Positions 17,543 through 25,848 of a stretch of DNA of 49,249 nt are shown here, piece after piece. The notes below the pieces were generated by a model. That model ran no database searches, was not told the DNA's origin, and saw only the letters and a program-made list of their open reading frames with translations. How positions within the stretch are numbered: position 1 is the stretch's first letter; the number at the start of each line of letters is the position of its first letter. The DNA is from Rhizophagus prolifer (Eukaryota > Glomeromycota > Glomeromycetes > Glomerales > Glomeraceae): the NCBI GenBank assembly GCA_019425655.1, contig NQWY01000008.1, positions 1 to 49,249 of the forward strand, in the 5' to 3' direction. Both the position numbers and the translations under genes were made by a program.

Positions 17543-19240
17543 TTAATATCCGTTATTTTGCTTGTATAATCCCTGGCTGAAATTGATCTGAGCCAATGGA
17601 ATCGGGCAGTATTCTTCAATTCCGTGGTCGAAGCCTGCCTGGGAATAGTAAGATCTTTTCGTTTTTTCTCCGGAATAATAGGTATTCATCGTACCTGCCG
17701 CAGTTCCCCATCTCACCAAATCGAAGAAACGGCTACCTTCCATTGCAAATTCCATTCTACGCTCCCATCTCAGGGCTTTTCTTGCAAAATCCTGATTCCA
17801 CGTACAGTTCACACCCGGTTCATATTTGCTAATCAGATTGTTTGAAGTATAACTTCCGGTCAAAACGGTACTGTTTGCTGCACGTTGTCTCACCTGATTA
17901 ATCAATGGCAACGCTTCGTTGATCTGTCCAAGCTCTATTAAAGCTTCGGCTTTCATCAGCAACACATCGGAATAACGGATGATGATCCTGTTTTTAGAAT
18001 TGGCATAAAACGGGTCTACATTCACAGTACAGCCACATCCTACAGGTACATTTTCCTTTAATGAAGCATAATAACCATAAGTTCCTGGGCTTCTGTTCCA
18101 GCTTTCCTGATAGATTTTGTTTTCCTCGTATTTCCAAGGCAATCCCGGCAAAGCAACCGTGTGGTAAAGTCTTGGATCTACTTTGTAATTATTGAGCTGA
18201 TTGTAATTCAGATCCGTGTCATTATACGTATCGAACATTGGCAGACCTTGTGGCGTTGTCTTGAAAGCGTTCACCAGATTCTGGCTTGGCTTGTGGAAAT
18301 CGCAGCACCCTAAACCTTGCGGGAGAGAAAGCACATCACCATAATTCAGTCTTCCGAAAAGCGTTCCGTCATTGTCCGAATATTGAATTGAGAAAACCGA
18401 TTCCGGACCGTTTTCGTGCGTTCCCGGGAGAAAATTGTACCCGAAATCTGATTCCAGAGTATAATTTCCAATCACCTGATTGGCCGCATCAATGGATTTC
18501 TGAAGCGTTACAGGATTGATTTGGGTCACAGTATAATTGTCGTCCTGCTCATAAGCCTGATACAATCTCACTTTTGCCAAATATGCATAAGCCGCACTTT
18601 TCTTTGGTCTTCCTACTTCGGATTGCGTTGACGGCAAATCGGCGGCAGCATCTTCAAAATTGGAAGCAATGGCATCCCACAATTGCTGGTCGGTCTTAGC
18701 ACGGTTGGAGATTTTCGGATAATCATCAATCGGCGTATTTTCATCCACGTAAGGCACATATTTGAAAAGAATTTTCAACATAAAATAAAAATGTCCTCTC
18801 ACGAATTTCATCTCGGCAATACGTTTTTTCTTGTTTGGATATTGCGCTTCGGAAAGCTGGTTAAGCGCTGCAATTGCTTTGTTACATCTTCCGATTCCGA
18901 CATAATGCAAATACCAGAGACGGTCCAATTCACCAAAATCCGAACGAATATTATTGGAAATTTCAAAAAAGTGGAATGTCTGAATGTCATTAGTTCCGCT
19001 TCCGCCTTTATAAGCATCGTCCGAACGTACATTTCCGTACGGCCAAAGGCTGAAAGGCGTGTCGTAATGGTCGTTTCCAAGTGCTGCATAAGCTGCAATC
19101 ACAAAACCGTCCACATTTTCCGGCGTTACAACATCGGCTTCAGAAAGCACGCCTCTTGGCTCATTGTCCAGAAAATCGTTGCAGGAAGTTGTTCCCAACA
19201 GAAATGCACAGGCAACTGTTAATAGTATATATTTTTTCAT
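17543..19240 (-). CDS. RagB/SusD-family lipoprotein (fructan locus)
   Basis: A 565-residue SusD-like protein. The ATG at 19240 is preferred because MKKYILLTVACAFLLGTTSC is a textbook lipoprotein signal; the longer frame to 19291 adds 17 residues before it. After the Cys comes NDFLDNEPRGVLSEADV, typical of the family. The C-terminal half has IIRYSDVLLMKAEALIELGQ and RWERRMEFAMEGSRFFDLVRWG, the TPR-like SusD core, and it ends CPIPLAQINFS. It caps the SusC barrel encoded 87 bp upstream and should bind fructo-oligosaccharides at the cell surface. Family certain; ligand inferred from the two GH32 genes and fructokinase. Confidence 0.95.
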   Translation of the reverse strand: MKKYILLTVACAFLLGTTSCNDFLDNEPRGVLSEADVVTPENVDGFVIAAYAALGNDHYDTPFSLWPYGNVRSDDAYKGGSGTNDIQTFHFFEISNNIRSDFGELDRLWYLHYVGIGRCNKAIAALNQLSEAQYPNKKKRIAEMKFVRGHFYFMLKILFKYVPYVDENTPIDDYPKISNRAKTDQQLWDAIASNFEDAAADLPSTQSEVGRPKKSAAYAYLAKVRLYQAYEQDDNYTVTQINPVTLQKSIDAANQVIGNYTLESDFGYNFLPGTHENGPESVFSIQYSDNDGTLFGRLNYGDVLSLPQGLGCCDFHKPSQNLVNAFKTTPQGLPMFDTYNDTDLNYNQLNNYKVDPRLYHTVALPGLPWKYEENKIYQESWNRSPGTYGYYASLKENVPVGCGCTVNVDPFYANSKNRIIIRYSDVLLMKAEALIELGQINEALPLINQVRQRAANSTVLTGSYTSNNLISKYEPGVNCTWNQDFARKALRWERRMEFAMEGSRFFDLVRWGTAAGTMNTYYSGEKTKRSYYSQAGFDHGIEEYCPIPLAQINFSQGLYKQNNGY

Positions 19241-19327
19241 TGTTTTGATATTATTTTTAAAGTTTAATCTCTCGCTGATTCCGCTAATCAAGCTGATTTT
19301 ATTTTTAATCCGTTAATTATTTAAATC

Positions 19328-22300
19328 TTATAGTGATAAATTAACTCCAAAATTGAACGTCAGCGGTAGCGGATAACCGAAAGCCGGTGTTTCCGGATCA
19401 ATTCCCGTGAAGCTTTTGGATTTGATAGTCAGAAGATTCTGTGCGCTGATGTAAATCCTGAAATTGGTAAGCCTGTACTGCTCCAACACATTTTTAGGAA
19501 TGCTGTAACCTATCTGTAAAACCCTTAATTTCAGATAGCTTCCGTTCTCTACATAATAGGATGAAAATCTGGATTCTGCATTGCTGTCAACTGTTGTGAG
19601 TGCCGGAATATCAGAATTCGGATTCTGTGGTGACCATGCATTAAGCAATCTCGTTCCTTTATTGGATCCTACATCATCCACACTCCAGAAATCGGTTTGG
19701 TATTTTTTAGAATTAATGACATCCACATCGCCAATGCCTTGCCAAAAGGTAGACAAATCGAAATTTTTATAGGAGAAATTAAGATTAACGCCATACATAA
19801 ATCCCGGATTCGGATTTCCGATCCACGTTCTGTCTTTGTCGTCGATGATTCCATCATTATTCAAATCGGCATAACGGATTCTTCCCAAACCTTTGCCCGG
19901 CTGCGTAGCGGAATTATCAACTTCAGCCTGCGTTCTGAAAAGTCCATCTGCGACATACCCGTACATTGAATTGATTGGCCTTCCGAGAATATTATCCGTG
20001 GTTCCGTTTCCGCCATAATTGTTGATAACGGATTGAGGTAATTCCGTAATTTTGTTGCGGTTCATCGAGAAATTTCCTGAAATCTCATAACCAAATCCTC
20101 CGGAAGTTTTGTCCTGATAACCTAAGGCAACCTCAATCCCTTTGTTTTCCATAGATGCACCGTTAATCCAACGGTTTCCGCCTTCGCCAATCACGCCCAG
20201 ATAAGGAGGCAAAACGAGAATATCTTTGGTTGCTTTTTTATAAATATCCACGCTCCCCGTCAGTTTCTGATTAAAAAATCCGAAATCCAAACCGAGATTG
20301 GTCTGTGTAGTGGTTTCCCATCTCAAATCATCATTTTTGGTTTGTGTTGCAATGAACCCTGAAGGCAATAAACCGCTTCCCACCCCGGAAATATCGTAAG
20401 CCGTTCCATAGGAAGTTGCCCAGGTCGGATTGCCACCAGCGTAATTGGCGATGTAAAGAGAATATACTGCCGAATTGCTGATTTCCTGGTTTCCGGTCTG
20501 TCCCCAACCGGCTCTCAGCCTCAAATCTGAGAAAAACGGAATCCATTTCTCCGCAAAATCTTCCTTGTTGATTCTCCATCCAGCCGAAAATGCCGGGAAT
20601 GTTCCAAAACGGTTGTTCTTCCCGAATCTTGACGAGCCGTCATAGCGCACCGTTGCAGAGAAGAGATAACGATTGTCATAATCGTAAGAGAATTTTCCTA
20701 AGTATGACAACAAGCTGTAATAGGTAGAGCTTCCACCGTTGAATGCATCTCCCGTTCCCGCGTCTGGGTACATATAATCGGGAGTTTCAATCAGGAAGCC
20801 TTCTTTTCTGAGCCATGTATTGTTATAGGTATCTTTATACATTTCCATCCCGCCAAGTAAATCGAAGTGGTGATTTCCTGCTTTGGCTGTGTATTGAGCT
20901 GTATTGGTCCACGTCCATTTTTCTGTATCGGACTGGTCAATATTTACAGCATTTGTTTTGTTTTGAAGATAGCCGGAAACATAGCTTCTTTGCAACATTC
21001 TTTTATAGTAATTCGAAAAATCTACACCAAAACTTGATTTCAATGTCAAATTTTTCACAGGCTGTAATTCGGCATAGACGTTTCCGAAAAAACGCTGGTA
21101 ACGGTAGCCGTTGTCTTTGTTGTATTCCAAAAGACGGACGGGATTCTGACGGTCATTCATCCCGCCAACCGGACCACCCCAACCGATTCCGTCCACAGTA
21201 TGGACAGGAATTATCGGCAACGCTCTTAAAGCCGGATCCAGAACGCCAGGGTCCATCAATTCGTTGGTTTTATTGTACGTAAAATTTTCCCCGATTTTTA
21301 ATTTACCATCGAAAAAATTATAGGAAGTATTCACACGGGCAGATAATCTTTTGAAATTGGTCAGCTTTACGATACCATCATTGTCATAATATCCCATTGA
21401 GAAATAGTAAGAACCTTTATCCGAAGCACTTGAAGCCGCCACATCCAAAGAATTGGCAACACCGGTCTGAGAAACCTCATCATACCAATTGGTATTGGCA
21501 GATTTGATGGTTTTTGCCGCATCCAGATATTCCGGAACGTAGCTGTTGTACAAGGTCGGAACGCCGTTCTGAACGCCCCAGTCGAAGCTGTAGCTCAGGT
21601 TATTATTGTTCGGATTCAGACCGTCATTGATATTAGCCTGCCAAAGCACCTGTCCGAATTGTTTTGCGTTGAGAACAGGCGTTTTTTTCGCGTATTGGGA
21701 AAAAGCAGTATAATAATTCAGGTCGATTCTCATCTTGCCTTTTTTCCCTTTTTTGGTGGTAATGATGATCACACCGTTGGCCGCTCTGGAACCATAAATA
21801 CTTGCGGAAGAAGCATCTTTCAGTACCTGCATTGTTTCAATGTCGCCCGGATTCAGCTCGTGCATTCCGGCTTTCGTGGGAACACCGTCTATGACATAAA
21901 GCGGGTCGGTATTGTTCAGCGTTCCAACACCACGAATCAGGACTTTGGTACTTCCTCCGGAAGGCGAACCATCTGCGGAGATATTCACCCCAGCCACTCT
22001 TCCTTGTAATGATTTGATGGGATTCGGTTCCGCCTGTTTGTTAAGATCTTTCATATCGACGATGGAAACTGCTCCGGTGATGTCAGCTTTTTTCTGCTTG
22101 GTATATCCGGTCACCACGACTTCGTCGATATTCTTCACCTTATCGGCTGCCAGAATGATGTTGAGAACCGTTTTCTCATCCACCACCACTTCTTTCGTAG
22201 TATAATCGGGATAGGTAAAAACCAGCGTGTTTCCTTTCTTCAAATCATTGATCTGAAATGTCCCGCTGCTATCAGTCGTTGTAGTAGTACCCGTTTCGGA

Positions 22301-22429
22301 AACAGTCACGGTTACACCACTAAGCGGTTTCTGATTGGAAGACAGCACCTTTCCTTTCACGATTTCCTGCGCAAAAATGTAGGAAAACGGAAGAAGGCAA
22401 AAGGCGACTGCAATTTTATATTTCTTCAT
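19328..22429 (-). CDS. SusC/RagA-family TonB-dependent transporter (fructan locus)
   Basis: A 1033-residue transporter. The signal peptide ends YIFAQ. An N-terminal carboxypeptidase-D-like domain (about 23-103, with KGKVLSSNQKPLSGVTVTV) is followed by a TonB box region (IDEVVVTGYTKQ). The plug carries LQGRVAGVNI, VLIRGVGTLNNTDPLYVIDG and SSASIYGSRAANGVI, and a beta-barrel ends FNFGVNLSL. It imports oligosaccharides with the adjacent SusD. It follows the periplasmic GH32 by 55 bp. In contrast to the other SusC here (955 residues), it keeps the N-terminal domain. Specificity for levan or inulin oligosaccharides is inferred from context. Confidence 0.97.
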   Translation of the reverse strand: MKKYKIAVAFCLLPFSYIFAQEIVKGKVLSSNQKPLSGVTVTVSETGTTTTTDSSGTFQINDLKKGNTLVFTYPDYTTKEVVVDEKTVLNIILAADKVKNIDEVVVTGYTKQKKADITGAVSIVDMKDLNKQAEPNPIKSLQGRVAGVNISADGSPSGGSTKVLIRGVGTLNNTDPLYVIDGVPTKAGMHELNPGDIETMQVLKDASSASIYGSRAANGVIIITTKKGKKGKMRIDLNYYTAFSQYAKKTPVLNAKQFGQVLWQANINDGLNPNNNNLSYSFDWGVQNGVPTLYNSYVPEYLDAAKTIKSANTNWYDEVSQTGVANSLDVAASSASDKGSYYFSMGYYDNDGIVKLTNFKRLSARVNTSYNFFDGKLKIGENFTYNKTNELMDPGVLDPALRALPIIPVHTVDGIGWGGPVGGMNDRQNPVRLLEYNKDNGYRYQRFFGNVYAELQPVKNLTLKSSFGVDFSNYYKRMLQRSYVSGYLQNKTNAVNIDQSDTEKWTWTNTAQYTAKAGNHHFDLLGGMEMYKDTYNNTWLRKEGFLIETPDYMYPDAGTGDAFNGGSSTYYSLLSYLGKFSYDYDNRYLFSATVRYDGSSRFGKNNRFGTFPAFSAGWRINKEDFAEKWIPFFSDLRLRAGWGQTGNQEISNSAVYSLYIANYAGGNPTWATSYGTAYDISGVGSGLLPSGFIATQTKNDDLRWETTTQTNLGLDFGFFNQKLTGSVDIYKKATKDILVLPPYLGVIGEGGNRWINGASMENKGIEVALGYQDKTSGGFGYEISGNFSMNRNKITELPQSVINNYGGNGTTDNILGRPINSMYGYVADGLFRTQAEVDNSATQPGKGLGRIRYADLNNDGIIDDKDRTWIGNPNPGFMYGVNLNFSYKNFDLSTFWQGIGDVDVINSKKYQTDFWSVDDVGSNKGTRLLNAWSPQNPNSDIPALTTVDSNAESRFSSYYVENGSYLKLRVLQIGYSIPKNVLEQYRLTNFRIYISAQNLLTIKSKSFTGIDPETPAFGYPLPLTFNFGVNLSL

Positions 22430-22484
22430 ATCATATAGTTTTAATTTTAATTAATTGTCTAGGAATGTTCTACACAGATATTGT

Positions 22485-24038
22485 TTATTTAATATCAAGC
22501 TGATTTGCATTGATATTTAATGAACTTCCTTTCGTGTCGGTTGATAAGGTCAATTCTGAGAGATGTTCGTTCGGGAAGAAGATTTCGGTCAGTACCTTTT
22601 CGCCGTCGTTGAAGAAGATTTCAATCGAAGTCTTGTCGATGACCAGTTTCATTTTAGCTTCGGAATAGATCTGATTCAAAGGTGCTTTGGTAACCGGCGT
22701 GGCATAATGGTTTCCAAAGCCTGTTTTCCCTGATTTGGAACGATCTACAAACAATTCTTTTGTTTTATTATCAATTCCAAAAACGACTTCTTCTCCTAAA
22801 GAATTTTTCAGAGAAAAGCTATAAGTTCCGGCAGTCATTTTCTTTAAATCCAAATCGAGAACGGCTTTGGTCAGGTCAATTTCTGACGGACTTATTAACT
22901 TATTTTCACCTTTCAGATTAATTTTTTTCCGGATAGATTTTCCTTGATAATTTTTTAGTCCGGCAACCGGAATATTTTTAAGAATATAGCCATCTTTTGT
23001 TTTCTTGAGTGAAACTTCCCTCGCCATTGTAGTACTGCTTCTCCACGTTTCCGTAGGAACTTCCTGTGCATATTCCCAATTGCTCATCCAGCCAATAATC
23101 ACCCGTTTTCCCTTCGGAACATTATCAAATGAAACACTGGCATAATTGTCTTTTCCCCAATCCAGCCAGGCTGCTTTTTCTTTCTGAAGCTGTTTCGTGA
23201 AATGTTCATCAATCTTAAAAGTTTTCCCGTCAAAATCACCGACAAAATATTGTCCTGCAGAACCATTATTCGGTCCGCCTGGATTGATATTGACGATCAG
23301 AACCCATTTTTCTTCATTGGTACCTTCTACTTTTAACGGGAATAGATCAGGACATTCCCAAACGCCGCCGTGACCGCCCAGATCTTTTCCAAATTCGGAT
23401 TGGAACGTCCATTCTTTCAGGTTTTTTGAAGCGTAAAAGTGCGTTCTATCCTGAGCCGCCAAAACCATAATCCATTGCTGTCTTTTGCTGTCCCAAAATA
23501 CTTTAGGGTCACGAAAATCACGGATTCCCGGGTTTTTAAGAACTGGATTTGTGCTATACTTTGTCCAAGTCTTGCTATTATCCAAAGAGTAAGCGATTCC
23601 CTGAGATTCCACATCTATTTTACCGTCTTTTTCACGGTTGGGATTGTGATACGTGTACACTGCAACGACAGGATTATTTTTGGAATCACCGAAACCTGAA
23701 GTATTGTTTTTATCGACCACCGCACTTCCTGAGAAAATGTATCCCAAATCATCCGGATAAAGAGCAATCGGCTGCTCTTCCCACTTGACAAGGTCTTTGC
23801 TTGTGGCGTGTCCCCAGTGCATCGGTCCCCATTTGTTTCCATCGGGATAGTGCTGGAAGAATAGGTGATAAACACCGTCTTTGTAATAGAGTCCGTTCGG
23901 ATCGTTCATCCAACCTTTTTTGGGGCTGAAATGGAAATTGGGGCGGTAAAGCTGCTCTTCCTTCTCCGAACCCGACTGAGCGTTGAGATTCGAAAAAAAG
24001 ACAGAAGCGACAATTAAACTTGATATTATTTTTTTCAT
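22485..24038 (-). CDS. Glycoside hydrolase family 32, exo-fructanase/beta-fructofuranosidase type
   Basis: A 517-residue GH32 enzyme with a Sec signal ending NLNAQ and no lipobox, so it is most likely periplasmic. All three catalytic blocks are classical: WMNDPNG with the nucleophile Asp46, FRDPKVFW near residue 175 (transition-state Asp) and WECPDLFPL near residue 228 (acid/base Glu). The C-terminal beta-sandwich domain includes SIEIFFNDGEKVLTEIFFP. It probably trims imported fructo-oligosaccharides to fructose, which the MFS porter carries into the cytoplasm. It sits 33 bp after the porter gene and before susC. Family and fold are certain; levanase, inulinase and invertase cannot be separated by eye. 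Confidence 0.94.
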   Translation of the reverse strand: MKKIISSLIVASVFFSNLNAQSGSEKEEQLYRPNFHFSPKKGWMNDPNGLYYKDGVYHLFFQHYPDGNKWGPMHWGHATSKDLVKWEEQPIALYPDDLGYIFSGSAVVDKNNTSGFGDSKNNPVVAVYTYHNPNREKDGKIDVESQGIAYSLDNSKTWTKYSTNPVLKNPGIRDFRDPKVFWDSKRQQWIMVLAAQDRTHFYASKNLKEWTFQSEFGKDLGGHGGVWECPDLFPLKVEGTNEEKWVLIVNINPGGPNNGSAGQYFVGDFDGKTFKIDEHFTKQLQKEKAAWLDWGKDNYASVSFDNVPKGKRVIIGWMSNWEYAQEVPTETWRSSTTMAREVSLKKTKDGYILKNIPVAGLKNYQGKSIRKKINLKGENKLISPSEIDLTKAVLDLDLKKMTAGTYSFSLKNSLGEEVVFGIDNKTKELFVDRSKSGKTGFGNHYATPVTKAPLNQIYSEAKMKLVIDKTSIEIFFNDGEKVLTEIFFPNEHLSELTLSTDTKGSSLNINANQLDIK

Positions 24039-24071
24039 TGGATTATTTTTTCCCGAAGATTTTTGAAGAGT

Positions 24072-25370
24072 TTATTCTTTTGTAAGTGTTTTGCTTAATT
24101 TTTCCAGTGATACTCCTTTGGTTTCCGGCATCATAAAAATCACAAATAACAGCTGGAATACCATTGCGACCGTGAATACCAGAAATACCGTTCCGGCGCC
24201 AATCGTAGAAAATAATGTCGGGATAAGGGACGGAATTATCGCTGCCAAAACCCAATGCGTAGAGCTTCCGAATGCCTGTCCTGATGCGCGGAGATGGTTC
24301 GGAAAAATCTCGGAGATAAAAACCCAGATCACCGTTCCCTGTCCGATGGCGTGAGAAGCGATAAACAGGAATAAAAACACAGGAATCGCCAAACCCGACC
24401 AATGGAAATAAAACGCCACAGAAACCAATCCTAACGAAATGATATAGCCTATGGAGCCAACGTACATCAGAGTTCTTCTGCCAACTTTGTCAATGAGATT
24501 AACACCAACCAACGTAAAAACCATATTGACAATCCCAATCCCGATGCTGCTGAGAAGTGCGGTTTTCTCGCCCAATCCTGCCTCACCAAAAATTCTCGGT
24601 GCATAATATAAGAATGCATTGATGCCCGACATCTGGTTGAAAAATGCGACAAGGAAAGCGAGCATCAGCGGAAAACGATATTTTTTCATAAAGATATTTT
24701 CCTTTGGTGCTTCAGCGTGGTCGTCTTCCATCTGAGAAATGAGTAGGTCAGAATCCTGATTCGGATTTACGATTTTAACTACATTTTTTGCTTCGTTTAT
24801 TCTGCCTTTGGAAACAAGCCATCTTGGGCTTTCCGGAATTATAAGCACACATAAGGTGTAGATACTTGCCGGAATTGCCTGAACACCAAGCATCCATCTC
24901 CAATCGTTATCTCCGATTCCGCTGAGGAGATAATTGGATAAAAAGGCTACCAAAATCCCCAAAACAATATTGAACTGATACAATGAAACCAATCTTCCGC
25001 GATCTTTTGCAGGAGCGATTTCGGAAATATAAGCCGGCGCTGCAATGGTAGATGCTCCAACGCCCAAACCGCCCATAAATCTGAAAAATGCGAAAATATA
25101 AGGATCATTGGAAAGCGCTGTTCCGATTGCTGAAAGTGCATATAAGACACCGATTGCCAAAAGTGTTTTTTTACGCCCGAATGTGTTGGTCGGAATTCCG
25201 CCAAAGATGGCGCCGATAACGGTTCCCCACAATGCCATTCCCATTACTACCGCACCGTGGAATGCGTCTGAACTCTGCCAAAGCGCCTGCAGTTTTTTGT
25301 CGGCTCCGGAAATCACCACAACATCAAACCCGAAAAGAAATCCTGCCAAAGCCGCAGTGACAGACCACAT
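24072..25370 (-). CDS. MFS sugar porter, probable fructose importer; N-terminus may be incomplete
   Basis: A 432-residue sugar:H+ symporter-type protein with twelve hydrophobic segments. It begins at the first membrane helix, SVTAALAGFLFGFDVVVISGA, and shows the family motifs GGIPTNTFGRKKTL, PESPRWLVSKGR and PETKGVSLEKL. It would move fructose from periplasm to cytoplasm. It is the first gene of the fructan operon. The ATG at 25370 puts almost no residues before helix 1. Just upstream, a different frame reads NKKKRFHLNF, which looks like the basic N-terminal tail such porters usually have. A small indel near 25374 or a natural short start are both possible. Confidence 0.9.
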   Translation of the reverse strand: MWSVTAALAGFLFGFDVVVISGADKKLQALWQSSDAFHGAVVMGMALWGTVIGAIFGGIPTNTFGRKKTLLAIGVLYALSAIGTALSNDPYIFAFFRFMGGLGVGASTIAAPAYISEIAPAKDRGRLVSLYQFNIVLGILVAFLSNYLLSGIGDNDWRWMLGVQAIPASIYTLCVLIIPESPRWLVSKGRINEAKNVVKIVNPNQDSDLLISQMEDDHAEAPKENIFMKKYRFPLMLAFLVAFFNQMSGINAFLYYAPRIFGEAGLGEKTALLSSIGIGIVNMVFTLVGVNLIDKVGRRTLMYVGSIGYIISLGLVSVAFYFHWSGLAIPVFLFLFIASHAIGQGTVIWVFISEIFPNHLRASGQAFGSSTHWVLAAIIPSLIPTLFSTIGAGTVFLVFTVAMVFQLLFVIFMMPETKGVSLEKLSKTLTKE

Positions 25371-25500
25371 CAAAATTCAAATGGAATCGCTTCTTCTTAT
25401 TGATGGTTGCGTTTACAAACCATAGCGATTTCACCTGTTGAAAAATATTACTTTGTTTGTGGCTAATATATCCCGGGACAGGAATGCGAAGGTCTAATTA

Positions 25501-25610
25501 TGTAACAAAATATTTCGTCAAGGCTGAAAATCAAAATTTTAAAATTGATTTAATTTCAAAATATGATAATGATGTTTCAAAAATGTAACACCATTCTATA
25601 AAAATGTTAC
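25501..25610. promoter_or_regulatory. Leader of the fructan operon with TGTAACA motifs
   Basis: The 475-bp gap 25374-25848 precedes the MFS gene and must hold the main fructan operon promoter. It contains GTAACA (25585-25590) and TGTTAC (25605-25610), an inverted pair 14 bp apart. Another TGTAACA lies at 25501-25507. The stretch TGTAACACCATTCT at 25584 onward strongly resembles TGTAACATCATTGT upstream of the type IX-secreted gene (28734). This is a candidate binding site for the neighbouring hybrid regulator. No exact TAnnTTTG box was found on the minus strand, and I see no gene in the rest of the gap. Confidence 0.5.
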
Positions 25611-25848
25611 GTGGATTATGAGGATTTTTAGAAGTATGAACAAATGTTAGTATGGGAAGATTGACCGAAATTTGAGGTCGGGTTTTGGGAAACTATGGCT
25701 TTAGTTTTTATAAGATGAATACTTCGAGCAGACAATGCATCATTGTTCACCCGAACAACGAGGTCTTATCAGTGCTGACAACGATATCTCGTTCGCAAGG
25801 ATATTGCTACTCTATTCGGAAAGAAAAGAAAAGATATACAAGGATTAA

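Noticed and set aside
18683-19222. 179-codon plus-strand frame opposite susD
   Set aside because: Shadow of the SusD-like gene; no family features and no promoter.
24043-24402. 119-codon minus-strand frame overlapping the porter gene
   Set aside because: Alternative frame within the MFS coding region, whose own frame carries the C-terminal PETKG motif; not a separate gene or a frameshift product.
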